Shown here: in pieces, positions 20,800-32,330 of the stretch
Layout of the letters: each line of letters starts with the position of its first letter
Numbering within the stretch: the first letter of the stretch is position 1
Assembly (NCBI GenBank): GCA_028023455.1
Contig: JAQFVV010012394.1
Span: 32,394,885 to 32,458,884 of the forward strand
DNA from: Epiperipatus broadwayi
Lineage: Eukaryota; Onychophora; Udeonychophora; Euonychophora; Peripatidae
DNA: 64,000 bases
Direction: 5' to 3'
Program-made: the position numbers and the translations under genes
The notes under the pieces: generated by a model
The model's input: the letters and a program-made list of their open reading frames with translations, nothing else
Databases searched by the model: none
Told to the model about the DNA's origin: nothing

Positions 20800-20812
20800 C
20801 CCCCCCCCCCCC
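20800..20812. repeat. C homopolymer tract (13 nt)
   Basis: Uninterrupted C run, notable in AT-rich DNA. Confidence 0.95.
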
Positions 20813-21295
20813 GCATATTAATTTTGTTTAAATAATGAAAAATAATTTGTTGTCGCATTGAGCTCATAAGTTATTGATTATTATAATTAAAATTCAATTT
20901 GAACTTAGAAATATTAAATGAAAATTATGTTCAATAGCATTTCTCATTCATTATTTATTTAGTATTGCGTCGTTTAAAATTTACTGTTTAAGTAAGTCGT
21001 ATATTTTAAATAAATTAGTCTTTTCATAATAAGATTAAGTATTTAAAATTAACAACATAAACAAAAGCTTATCTGTTTTTATTTCGTTGCCTAGAGATAT
21101 GTTATATAAGCTATAACTATTTTTGCTAAACTATAAGTTATTGACAATATTCTTTTCAAAATACATTAAAATTTACATACAAAAATGAATTATTCATATA
21201 TGCAATTTTTTACTATAATTATCTTTTTCTAATTAAAACTAGAAAAAAAAATTATCATTTGCTACAACATTAGCATCTATACACACGTATATGTA
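20813..21295. other. AT-rich stretch, nothing recognised
   Basis: No frame, repeat or motif stood out on either strand. Confidence 0.5.
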
Positions 21296-21299
21296 TACA

Positions 21300-21480
21300 T
21301 ACATCATCATCATCATCATTTTGAGTTGCTTCAGAATGAAAGACTCAAAATTTAATTCAGTTTTCTAATCTGTAGCGCCTTTTTCCCAAATCATCTCAAC
21401 AAACTTCTTTAATAACTTGCATATCTATCTTACTAACGGTCTTTTTTAAAATCCTTTACAATTTTGGGGGAATTTTGACC
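21300..21480 (-). pseudogene. LINE fragment with 3' end, minus strand
   Basis: On the minus strand the sequence ends ctgaagcaactcaaaatgat followed by (GAT)n, like the 3' ends of the LINE copies above. Immediately upstream is a frame like VIKEVC.DDLGKR, which resembles the early RT helix of this family (same words near 52.2 kb). An internal deletion would join the two. Confidence 0.5.
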
Positions 21481-21742
21481 TTTATTTTATTAATGATAAC
21501 AATGACATCTATTGATCCTCTCACTCATGTATTTTACTTCCAATTCCTATCGTTTACTTTCAACATATGTTTCTTCATATTTCATTGCTAGTCTGGAGTA
21601 TTTGTATTCAATTAAGTATTCAAATCTCAGATCCTTATATAAGCATTGATAAACACAGATATATTTCAATATTAAGTACCGTTATTTCTATCAAAAGCAC
21701 TTCGTTTATCTTAAATTCTATAATTTTACATATTATATTTTT

Positions 21743-21996
21743 ATAAGTATAGAGGATTTGAACTCAGATTCTCAAGCACCCTTCAACTATCCACACTATC
21801 TCATACAACTGACACACATGACCACACATGTGTAAAAAAGATAAGTAATATATGTATTTCATGCTAAACCAGCACTCATCAGTTGATCCAGATTATCATC
21901 TCCCACATATATATATATAATCAGTGCTCAGCTGTATGAGATAGTGTGGATAGTTGAAGGGTGCTTGAAAATCTGAGTTCAAATCCTCTATACTTA
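21743..21996. mobile_element. Inverted pair of tRNA-like SINE ends
   Basis: The arms at 21743-21810 and 21931-21996 are almost perfect reverse complements. The right arm reads gaaaatctgagttcaaatcc near its end, a tRNA B-box-like word (GAGTTCAAATCC). A related single copy is at 61.69 kb. The 120-base spacer holds a family B fragment (gctaaaccagcactcatcag). Confidence 0.8.
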
Positions 21997-21999
21997 CAA

Positions 22000-22800
22000 T
22001 TAAGCCCCCAGGTTTGTGAAGAGTGCCTGGTTTTCAAATATTTATATTATATTTTTATCTATATTAATAATTTGATCAATGAATTGTCAACTTCTAATTG
22101 TTTGTTATCAATCATTATTTTCTTCTTAGGAAATTCATTGAACAATACCTTAATCTTTTAGCATTTACCTGTAATCCTTTTTTCTTAATTTCATGTGATA
22201 ACTCTTTTAACATTTCCTGATATTCTGAAACATTATTTACAAAACAAAATACATGGTACCATCGCCTTCAAGAACTAGATGACATATAATTTCCATCTAT
22301 TTATATTCTTTTACTTTCTCCTTTTAGTCACTAAAATATTGCTTATAATGCTATTGTAGAAATGGAATCACCTGCCATAACTCTTATCAATATTAATCTT
22401 CATAATGCCAGTGCAAAATCTAAATTCTTTAGAATTTTATTATAACTAGGACTTGATGTTGCAAAGCCTTAATCTCTACAGAAATGTATTAGAGTCAAGA
22501 GCCTTATTACAATCTACAAGTCTGAAGCATGATGGCAACTTCAAACTCAATGGTATTTTTTTAATTTCTCATAATTTTTGGATGTGATCTATCATTGTAA
22601 GCACTTTTAAATCCAGCTTGACTTTTGGCTAGTTTGAATCTAAGATTATAATGATTTTGGTAAAGATCTTTTATAGAACTGATTGATGATTAATAAGTCT
22701 ATAATTTTTAATAATTTATTTTTAAACTTTCTTGAAAATCAATATCATCACTTCACTTCACCAGACATTAGGTTCATTTTTATCACTTAGATATTTGATA
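22000..22800 (-). pseudogene. LINE reverse transcriptase region, minus strand, broken
   Basis: On the minus strand, 22.25-22.13 kb reads GDGTMYF then, after a frameshift, NNVSEYQEMLKELSHEIKKK, the helix after the RT catalytic box (consensus YADDT..). Upstream pieces near 22.55-22.35 kb include KLPSCFRLVD and KSYGR, compatible with the preceding RT blocks. Several stops and shifts. The plus-strand open frame at 21961-22161 is not a gene. Confidence 0.6.
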
Positions 22801-22894
22801 CATAACTTCACCACCACCACTTTCTTCATCACTTCATTTCTTTTTTCACTTTATACAATGCAAATATATTATTTCTTTCAATAATTTTATTTCT

Positions 22895-22950
22895 TTATAG
22901 TTTCAACTGCCTGAGCAGACTTCTTCAGATCTACAATACATTTAAATGTA
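22895..22950 (-). other. CTGAAGA..GTTGAAAC module
   Basis: The minus strand reads CTGAAGAAGTCTGCTCAGGC then AGTTGAAAC. It has the same layout as the module at 58.955-58.995 kb (CTGATGAAGACTGCAGGACA then GTTGAAAC), with an ACTG/CAGT-type stem between the two words. It may be the decayed core of a hammerhead-like motif; the first word here has A instead of T. Confidence 0.35.
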
Positions 22951-23488
22951 TATGACTACACAAAAAAGTAAATGTGTGAAGATTTGGAAGAAAGACATCT
23001 CCATTCTTGTTGGCATGACAACTTGTCATACTGCTGTTTGAGTCGAAACTGTAAGAAAGTAAACTTGTTGGAATAAAATATAATTTCATTGTATAAAGTA
23101 AAAGAAGAAAAATATTATTATTTATAATTAGTAATTTATGCGTAGAGGATAAAAAAAAAAAAGAAAATAATAATTCTATAATTTCCTGGAGCCTTTCTAT
23201 TTTTCATAGATTTACTTGAGTGTAATGTATGTGTGTATGCATACACACATATTTATGTTAGAAACATTTATAGCATGATATATTATGTAAACATATTTGT
23301 AGCAAAGGCATCTCCATTCTTATTCGCACAGCTTCTATACGTTATCCCATTTATTTACTACATCTATTGATATAAGTGACAGATCTAAGGTTTTTCTTTT
23401 TACCAGATGAATACAATAAAGTAGTCCCAAGAGAAATAAAAGTTTGAATTCAGATTACACAAAATATTTGTTTATGAAAATTATTTAA
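22951..23488. other. Unassigned AT-rich stretch
   Basis: No gene recognised. Short palindromic word gtatgcatac near 23235. Confidence 0.5.
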
Positions 23489-23489
23489 A

Positions 23490-23760
23490 AGATATAAATC
23501 AAATTGTCCAATGGCTTTATTAGTCAGTAATTTATAAGAGATTCAAGTGCTGGAATTGTCAAAAATGAGGTCTTTAGATCCAGAGTCTGATGTCCATGGC
23601 ATTAAATCATGCAGAGAAAGTAATCAAATGGCCTCATTGCTCAAGAGTTCATAAGAAGTTTGAATTCCTGAAATACCAGGACTGGAATTGATCCGAGGAC
23701 CTTATGCTCCAAGGTCTGAATCTCTACCACTAAACTAAACCATACAGGATATCTATAAGT
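23490..23760 (-). mobile_element. Two SINE family C units in tandem (minus)
   Basis: Read on the minus strand, each unit starts with a tRNA-like A-box region (gtttagtggtagagattcag for the upstream unit). It continues through a degenerate B-box (ggatcaattcc) and ends with cttatgaactcttgag / cttataaattactgac. They match the units at 35 and 42-43 kb. Confidence 0.75.
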
Positions 23761-24155
23761 ACAACACAGCTTTATATAAACTAAAAATTGAAAAAAATAT
23801 ATATGGACAACAATATTTAAAAATAAATTAAGAAATTTGGCAATAATTTCTGAAGAAAAGTTTATATTAAAAACAACAAATTATATAGAGACTAAACATA
23901 AATTTGTGGTTAAAACCTGTAGAGGTCCCTACTATCGCATTTTTACACATACATTCTTGAGGTTCCAGCCTTAGTGAATATTACTTATATTAAATACTAA
24001 AGACTGATTTAATAATTTGTGATTTTTTTTTATTCTCTTCATTTTTTATTATATTTTCATTTATTTTGTTTCATTTTTCTTGTTTTTGTTTTACAACGTT
24101 TTTTATTTTTATATTATACAAGCTAATGAGCTTGACTAGAAAACGTTATTGTATT
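23761..24155. other. AT-rich stretch, nothing recognised
   Basis: Low-complexity T-rich sequence at 24.02-24.12 kb; no frame or repeat identified. Confidence 0.5.
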
Positions 24156-24159
24156 TTCA

Positions 24160-24420
24160 TTTTGGACTCAAAGCTCTATAGTTAGCTAATAAAGTAAGAC
24201 ATAGCAGCTGAAGGATTGCATTAGATCCTAAGATCTAGTTGCAGCGCTCTCAAATCCAAGGCTCCTCCTTGATGAAAGCCATAAGCTAGAAACTAATCTG
24301 GGGATATTGGAAGAGTAGGCATAGATAGGGATTTTATTCACAAACCTTTCTGCATCCACTGATTAATCTGGTTTGCACTGAGTAGGACTACTGTATGGAA
24401 GGTTTTGCCTCTGTATTTAA
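24160..24420 (+). mobile_element. Fold-back family A, right arm only
   Basis: Matches the right arms at 7.85-8.0 and 55.55-55.72 kb: cttgatgaaagccataagct, agaaactaatctggggatat, atagggattttat and actgtatggaaggttttgcc. The left arm is missing, so the copy is truncated. Confidence 0.8.
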
Positions 24421-24521
24421 TTAAGATGTTTATATTTATTTAATAATCTATGAATTTTTCTAGCAGAGTGACAGATTGTAAGTCTATTTAGATGATAAAA
24501 AACTTTCTTTACTGGTGTTAT

Positions 24522-24935
24522 ATATAATTTTAAATTACCAATGTTAAATGTGAGAACACTCTTTTTTCCAGACACAAGGTAAAGACTTTGAGAAAATAAA
24601 AATAACCATCTCATTTTCAAACTTAAATGCACTTTTATAGGCTAATCTTAAATGTCTTGTGTGAGTATATTAAATCATTCACTTTACATCCATTTCTTTT
24701 GACAATCTTATTATTACTTATGAAATATAATTTGCTAATATTAGAAGTTAAACTATGCAATAATCAATTAATTTTACTAGTGCAGTGCTTCAGACTATAA
24801 TTCTTAGTTTGACCTATGCAAGTGCATTTAGGTTTGAAAATAAGATGGTCTTATTTTCTCAAAGTCTTTATCATGTTACTGGAATGAGAGTATTCTCGTG
24901 TTTAACATTAGTGACTTAATATTATGTATGGTGCT
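24522..24935. repeat. Inverted repeat, arms about 120 bp
   Basis: The left arm (about 24522-24640) contains taaagactttgagaaaataa and tttcaaacttaaatgcact. The right arm (about 24813-24935) is the diverged reverse complement. The spacer is about 170 bases and AT-rich. Probably another fold-back element. Confidence 0.75.
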
Positions 24936-26240
24936 AATGAAAAAAAATTATTATCTTCTAAATAAAATTAAATTTATTTAATATGTATTTTCTCTTATTA
25001 TTATCCATTGATTTCTTTGGTTGATTATATTAAACATATAGAAAAACAGTGTTGTATAATAACTAGCCCAATTCAGGCAAGCATCTTAGCAACAGTTTCT
25101 CATAGAAAAACTGTCAAAGATAAGATGATGCTCCTTAGCCTTGATAATTATTGGGTAGTGATGATTTAAATAGTTTCCTCTTCCATTTTATTTTGAAGAA
25201 AAAGACTCTATATTGGATGTTTGGTTATAATCTATCTATTTAAAACAAAATTTTCAAATTGCCTGGAAAGAATATTATTTAACCTGAATTTGAATCCAAT
25301 GTTATAGATATAGCAGGCAGGTGCACTTCATTTGCAATACAAGATTCATCTAAATGATTGTAGCAAACATAACTTTTGAATTTTGCCTCAGAAAGCAGAA
25401 TTTATTGGCTTAGCTCTGATCCTCCTAAAGCAAATTTTTTCAAGAATAAAAACAATTCCCAGCTGTAATCAAATAAGCAAAAAAAAAATTGAAAATTTAT
25501 TAGCCCCCCCCCCCTTCCAATTTTCTTTTTTTATATAAAAACCTCACAATGCAGCAAATTAATTTTAATCATAAATTAACTTTTTCTTTTTTAAAATTCA
25601 AACTGCGAAGTCAAAAAAAAAAAAAAGAAATTAGTTAAGGTTGAAATAATTTAAGTAAAAGATTTCATAAATTTGATTAGTAATTAGTAAGAATTTTATC
25701 TTCTGTTTTTTTATTATCATTATTAATCATCATCATCATCAAAAATACTAATTATTCTACTATGGTTTTGGGCTATTGTACTATTTATGTGTGCAAATAG
25801 TCCTACCATGTTCATCGGTTCATGCATGCTTTCAATTACCGATGGTTTGACAAATTATTAAATAAAATAAAAAATTCATAAATTTGAGTTCATAAATCTC
25901 ATGTGCTTACTAACTTGTATGATCACCCAATGACTCTTTTCTCAATCAGTTATTTACTTATCTCATATTCCCAATCAGTCATTCCTCTCCATCCCCCCTC
26001 TTCTCTCTCTCTAGCCTGCGTTATTCTGTTTTTCATTAATTATTTTTATTATGTACAAATGTGAACATTTCTTAAAAATTTGAATTGTATTGTAAGTGTG
26101 GGTATGTATATATTTTTGAAGTTATTAATTTAATAAGTGTAGTTTAAAAAGTGGGGGGGGGGGTATGAGTATATATTTGTTGTAGGTAGAGAATACATTT
26201 ATGAGAAATTGTTAATTTTGGGACCAGTATTATTAAGGAC
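24936..26240. other. Unassigned AT-rich stretch with homopolymer tracts
   Basis: Contains a C11-type tract at about 25504-25514, an A-rich tract at 25612, a (CAT)n tract at 25727-25740, a CT-rich patch near 25980-26010 and a G tract at 26153-26163. No gene recognised. Confidence 0.55.
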
Positions 26241-26651
26241 AAGAAGGCTTATTAAACAATGAGGATTTCCAATTCCTCAACAAGCTTTGTGATAAATGGT
26301 TAGCTAGAGAAAGCATTTAAAATATCTCTGTCAGGACTCCCCCCCCCAAGAAAAAAAACTCTGACCATGGTTTCATACTCTGGCACTCCTCAGAGAGGTG
26401 GCTTTGGGTTGGTGTTTTTAGATCTAGGGTCTGAATCTATCCTAGCACCTCTCTGAGGAGTGCCAGAGCACAAAACGATGGTCAGAGATGGGGGGGGGGT
26501 CCTGACAGAGATATTTTAAATGCTTTCTTTAGCTAAGCATTTATCACAAAGCTTGTTGAGGAATTGGCAATCCTCATTGTTTATAACTTACAAGCTTAAG
26601 AGAATAGGGTCATGTGATCTATGACTCTTATTTTGATTAAGAAGGCTTATT
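26241..26651. mobile_element. Fold-back element with mirrored C/G tracts, flanked by 13-bp direct repeats
   Basis: The arms at 26254-26400 and 26444-26582 are near-perfect reverse complements (for example caacaagctttgtgataaat against its complement). A C tract in the left arm faces a G tract in the right arm. The word aagaaggcttatt occurs at 26241-26253 and again at 26639-26651, and could be a target-site duplication, although 56 extra bases lie between the right arm and the second copy. The spacer is 43 bases. Confidence 0.85.
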
Positions 26652-27875
26652 GTTTCTTTTATTGGTTTCATTTTTAGCATTAGTGTAATGTTACTCACGC
26701 ATACTGGTATTATACAAAGCTAATATTAAATATTGTCTAAAACTATATCTAGTAATAATAAATAAAACAGAAAAACATATAACATTAAGTAATAACAAAA
26801 TAAAAAATTTATACCAAAGTTTTCTCTCAAACATGGTTTTATCTATTAGCAAATAGGCATTCTCAAGTGAAAATTGATTAAATCTAACACACATACATAT
26901 ATATATTGAGATATGTTTAATTTAAAATATACATATTAAATCTTATTTAATTATTACAAACAAAGTATTAAGAGTTAAGTGTCATATTTTATCTCACTGA
27001 TAAATTAATTTCTCTCTGAATTAACAACGATGTTGACAAAGGTGTGCTTATAAACATCTGAGCTCCCAAGCATAGATGGATTCATTCTATTCTTAATTGC
27101 TTGTTTATTTGTTTTTGAAATGAATTATAGGATTGAGCCTTGTTAGATATATATGAATGTGTGTGTGTGTTATGTTTTATTCATTTTCACTTGAAATAGT
27201 TTATTTGTGTAATGGATAAAACTATGATCAAGAAAGAATTTTAGAATAAACTTGTTATTTTGCTAATATTTAATGTTATATGTATTTCTATTTTAGGGTT
27301 AATAATGATGTGCTCACATTTTGCAAAAAGGCTGAATTTAAAAGGCAATCGAAATGAACATGTCTATGATATAACAAACCACTATAATAAAAAGCCAGAT
27401 ATAATATGTGAATTCAACAAAATAATTAAAATCAACAATTTTGAATCATGCATGTCAAACATTCTATATTTATAGCTTTAACATTAACCACTTATGATAA
27501 ATATATTAATGATTATTAGTAGTAATCATTATATAAATAGAATAATTAATTGCTTCATTGTTCAACAATTCGTTAGACATTCAAACATCAGAAAAGTCGG
27601 AACTGAAATCAATCCAAAAATTCGCTGCTCCAGAATTTAACATTTTTTCACTGCACTAATTTTGTTTACATTACTAATAATTTATTAAACTAGAGATTAT
27701 CTCGAACATAGATATAAACTTTAAATTAAAACAATATAATTAAAGATAAACATTAATATATCTGGGGTTTTATTAAAATTTAATGTAAGAACTTGGAGTA
27801 ATTCAACTCCATCTCTCTTTTTCCATGGATATGTTTTAAGATATATTTAAAACTTCCATTCCACAAATTCTCAAA
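26652..27875. other. Unassigned AT-rich stretch
   Basis: Open frames at 26691-26894 (minus) and 27260-27475 (plus) have no recognisable domains. A family-B-like word (aaactagagattat) is at about 27690-27703. Confidence 0.5.
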
Positions 27876-27879
27876 ATAT

Positions 27880-28690
27880 ATGAATTAAATGTATAAGATT
27901 TGCCATTGATATTACTCTTACAGATGAGACTAAACAGTATCTTCAGAATATGATGAATAAATTGAAGGAAAGATGGATAGAATGTGGAATGAAGATTAAT
28001 GTTTGGAAGAATGAGTCTTTTCAGATAGAGAGTAATGCAAAAAACTGTAAATATGAAATCCATGATAACATAGTTCAACAGATAAATCGACTTAGATATT
28101 TGGGTAATAAGTTAAGTGAGGATTGAAGAAGTGAAGATAAAGTTAAAAGTAGAATAATATTGGGAAAGAAGGCATTTATTCAAAAAGAACATATTTTGTG
28201 AATCTTAGAAAAGAGAATTGAGGAAAAGATTAAATAAATGCTATGTTTGGAATGTACTATTAAATGGTTTTAAAATATGAACAATGAGTAATAAAGTTAA
28301 GAACAGATTGAAAGCCTTTGAGATGTAGTTATTGAAAAGATTGGGAAAAAAATACTTGCATGAATAAAATAACAAATGAAGTTTTGAAAGAGTATATGAA
28401 GAGTGGAAATTGTTTGAGGAAATTAGAAATGGGAAGAGAAATTGGATTGGACATACATTAAAGAAAAAATATACTTTAATGAAAAATGTTTTGGAGAGAA
28501 TGGTGAGTGGAAACAAGAATAAATGATAGAAAAAATTGACATTGTTGGATGATATAAAAGATGGGAAGAGTTATGTGAAATTGAAGAGCTGGACAATAAA
28601 GAGAACAGACTGAAAAATGTATGATTTGGTGATGTGACTATTCTTTGAGTCTATCCATAAATATTATTGATGATTGATGATGATTAAAAA
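27880..28690 (+). pseudogene. LINE reverse transcriptase C-terminal half, plus strand
   Basis: From 27904 an uninterrupted plus frame of about 70 codons reads AIDITLTDETKQYLQNM, KERWIECGMKINVWKNESF and NIVQQINRLRYLGNKLSED, then a stop. This is the region from the RT catalytic box (FADD altered to FAID) through the conserved YLG block. The following 500 bases continue the C-terminal region with stops, ending near a gattgatgatgatt tail. It appears to be a different LINE family from the 16, 20, 29 and 54 kb copies because the C-terminus differs. Confidence 0.75.
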
Positions 28691-29210
28691 TAAATAATCT
28701 TCAAGATGCATTTCATGTTGAACAAATATTCTTCTGTTGGTTCAGGCGACACTATATATATATACATCATTTGCGGAGTATTGATTAATATCAACTGGCT
28801 ACACAAATATCAAATTTACTGCACTTATGACTTTGATATCAGCTATCTAAGATAACTATATTATTAATTATTACTAATCATTTTCTAAACTAGAAATTAT
28901 TAGTTCAGAAATAAACTTTACATTTCAATCAAAGAATAGTAGGTCTATTTTCAATTAAACATAAAAAAACATAATAGAACACAGCTTCACCTCTCTTTTT
29001 TCATTTCTAATATCTTATATATATATATATATTTAAAATATGAACTCTATATATATATATATTTAAAATATGAACTCTACCATATGGGATTGGATCAACT
29101 TAAGAGTCGTAATTCCACATGAAATGATTCCTAAATGTTTTTTTTTTTGTTTGTTTTTATTCATATATTTTTAAAATGTGTAGGGGAGTGAAAGATTTAA
29201 GCATATCCAA
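28691..29210. repeat. Family B fragment and short tandem repeat in AT-rich sequence
   Basis: At 28705-28760 the words gcatttcatgttgaac and ctgttggttcagg match family B (minus). Near 28870-28900 is a taaactagaaattatta family word. At about 29009-29081 a 32-base unit (tatatatatatatttaaaat then atgaactcta) is repeated twice. Confidence 0.55.
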
Positions 29211-29214
29211 AGTA

Positions 29215-29925
29215 TAGTGTGTGTGTTGGTTTTGCAAATAATGCTTCAGATCGTCATTAAATGTTGCCAAATTATCAGATGAAAAAAAAAATTAACAGCA
29301 ATCGTAAATGCTAAAAACCTAAAATAATGTTCAGTGGCTTTTCTCAAAGGAAAAAAATAAATATCTAAAACCATGAATTAGAAGTAAACAACTAAAAATA
29401 CTTTGGTTATATTTATAGTATATATGAAAATATAATGGATGAAATTAATCATAGAACTCAACTTGGATGTTGAACTATTGGTGATAAGGACTTAGTGTTA
29501 AAAGGCAATATGCTCAGGTGTTTGAAAAAAAAAAACGTTTTAATAGATGTATTGTAATAGTCTTTACTTATGGAACTGAAACTGGACACAACCCAATAAA
29601 TTATGGAGATATATATGCTAGAAATAACTAGGAGAGATCAAAAATGAATTACAAAAGTGAAAGAATAAACAGATATCACTGACATAATTAAGAGAATTAG
29701 ACATTGAAATAGAGCTGGGTTGGATATATTGCTAAAAGAGATGATAGTTGAAGTTTTAAATTGGATTCCACAAAATTGCAAAAGACTTAGGAATAGATTT
29801 CATTTGAGGTGAATGGATGAAATAAAAAAGTTTAGAGAGTATGGATCAGAGACCCTGTTTGGAAATTGTGGAGATCTTTATTCTGTAGTGGATTGCTAAT
29901 GATTGGAAATGATTATATATATATA
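29215..29925 (+). pseudogene. LINE 3' half, broken
   Basis: Same family as 16.1-16.8 kb. It has FANNASD near 29232, a segment like YFGYIYS for the YLG block at about 29400, FTYGTET at 29560, a WIPQNCKRLRNRFHLR-like stretch at 29765-29815 and the terminal ctgtagtggattgctaatga at 29883. Many stops. Confidence 0.7.
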
Positions 29926-29929
29926 TTCT

Positions 29930-30060
29930 AACCTAATAAACGACGGATTCACTCTTATTAAATCATTTCGGAAGCCCAAACGCTTCCGTCTATGATTCGG
30001 GTAGCAAACCCTATATTACCTAATATAGCTCGACGTTAGGTTAGTTATAATAATTCAGCT
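29930..30060. other. GC-richer block bounded by inverted CTAACCTAA / TTAGGTTAG words
   Basis: The sequence between ctaacctaataaacgacgg and cgacgttaggttag is less AT-rich than its surroundings. The 9-base inverted words could be the ends of a small element, but no duplication of flanking bases is evident. Confidence 0.35.
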
Positions 30061-32330
30061 ACAGCGATATGCAGTTCAGACAGAGATAGAATTAAAAAAA
30101 ATTATCATTAATAAAATAAATTTAAAAAAAAAAAAACTAACATTCTTTCTCTATCCAAAACACATTCTCTGAGCTGTAAGTACTTGCACTGTTCGACAAT
30201 GATGATGATGATTTCATGTCATTATTAATATTACTGACTAAAACAAAACATTTATTAATTTTCCAATATGCTCTCAATATTTTATTATTATACAATTAGA
30301 AGTTTCAATATCTTAAGCCATGCCACGCTTGTAATGTTGATCATAATTGATCGATTCTTAATTTAAGAGCACTTATAATAATGACACTAATCTCAGGGTT
30401 CTCTGTTATATTTAATAAAATGCTCGGCAGTATTGTGTTGTCGCATATGACTGACATTCTGGTCGGCTATAGGAAACATTTACTTTATTTAAATTCCAGG
30501 TATCTTCATCCACATATCAACTATTATAATATTTAGAGAGAGGATAACCATATTCAATAATAACGCATAATTTTGAATAATACAGCCCTTTTTAATCCAG
30601 AATCTCAGTCGGAATGATGAAAAGACAAGGGTGCTTTTGTGTCCTTCCATTATCCATGACAACACAATAATTTAACTAAGATTTATTACTTAGACACTTC
30701 ACTTAAATGTGTACGGAACAATGTGCAACCAAAAGCTACTAGTTTGGGAATAAAGTGATTTTACACACATATAAAATAAAATGTCTTGGTCTGAAGTTTT
30801 CAATTCCATAAATAATTCTTATTAAATTAAAATATAATGAAATATTCTGATCTGCCTACAATTGTCTATCTGGTGTATTGAATTTTAAGAGTTCATAAAT
30901 GATTTCGGACTCAAGAAAAGTATTGCAAGTATTATGCAAATACACTTTTATTTAGCACACAAGAAAAATGACTCAAAACAACTTGTAACAAGACTATAAT
31001 TTATTATTAAATTTTAACAAGATTATAATTTATTATTACAGTTTAACAAAACTATCCTTTATGATTAACACAATAAACAAACATATACAATTTATTCGAT
31101 CCAATATGGATAAAACAAAATATAACTAACATTAATTCGTCTATACTTTTAGACCTGGATTCGAACTACTTCTTCATCTTCTTTTTACATTTATGCCAAT
31201 TGAATATAACAAAATAAATATTATTATCGATACATCAACTCATCCATTTAGGGTATCTTATATGAACGGCTGCTTAACTTTATTAACTAACTATTTGTTT
31301 TAAAATAAAAATAATCTGATTCTAGGCAATGCGTACAAACGATTTTTATTATCATATCTTTAATTAAATGATAGTTTTTATTTAGATAACTTATTATAAT
31401 TTATGGGTTATTTATCAGAAGTTACACTTATTATTTTAATATTTACCTTAATAACAACTGAAGTTGTTATACACATTGTATTCCTCAGTATAAGTTATAT
31501 TGTGAGTGCTACTTAATCATTAACCCGAATTAAACCTAGTATTTGAACCCTCCATTGGCAAATAAAAATTTCTAAATCACGCAATTTTAAACTTACTCTC
31601 TCCATTGACTTACGTGTGGATTACCAGCACTATTCCGCCGCACCATCCAGATATTGATCATATATACTAGCACGCTATTTATACTAAATGGAGCTTGAGG
31701 AATTAACCTCCAATATACCCGTTATCTTGCCATAACTTTCTAAACAAAACACAATAATCAACACCTTCCGTGGTGGAATTATCTCTATTTTCTCATGAGG
31801 AATATGGAATAACACTGAAGGTCTGTAGAGTTAACTACTATATTAAAATAGTTTGGTGGGTCCTTGCCTCTTACTTGGGCATAATAGGAACACACACCAA
31901 ATATAATCCTCTCCTGGGATTTTAACGAATGAAATACACTAAATACGATATAAATTACTGATCGTCCTAACTCTGAGAAGCGATCACTTGGGTTATAAAC
32001 ATACCCGAATACTAGATTTATCTATTCCCCTCATGGAAAATAAAGCTTTTGGGGAGATCATTTTCCATCCCACAAAATAGATACATTACAATTATTACTT
32101 ATGCGAATATTAAGCATATACCTATGCTATATCGGGGCAAGACAAGCAAATACACTAATTACACTAAATTTATGTTCCGGGGTATACTTAGATCAACGTC
32201 TGAAATCAATGGATATCACAGAATAAAACATAATAATTTTGACCTTTGCCAAAGAAACATTCAACAAGTAATTGGTAGTATAGTATCTTGAACTAAATTA
32301 AGTGAATGCGTTAATAAAGAATAATTGGGA
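30061..32330. other. Long unassigned stretch, possibly an uncharacterised element
   Basis: No RT, transposase or host gene motif was recognised on either strand. 31.5-32.3 kb is less AT-rich and has few repeats of the families seen elsewhere in the window. An 80-codon open frame lies at 32049-32291 (plus) and shows no domain. Confidence 0.45.

Noticed and set aside
16118-29250. FANNA words in two LINE copies (16.12 and 29.23 kb) as a shared double mutation of the FADD catalytic box
   Set aside because: In the 22.2 kb copy the catalytic box and a separate FVNNVSE word are both visible, so FANNA aligns to the segment after the box and not to the box itself.
29932-30052. CTAACCTAA / TTAGGTTAG as interstitial arthropod telomere (TTAGG) repeats
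   Set aside because: Fewer than two full units on each side; such words arise often by chance.
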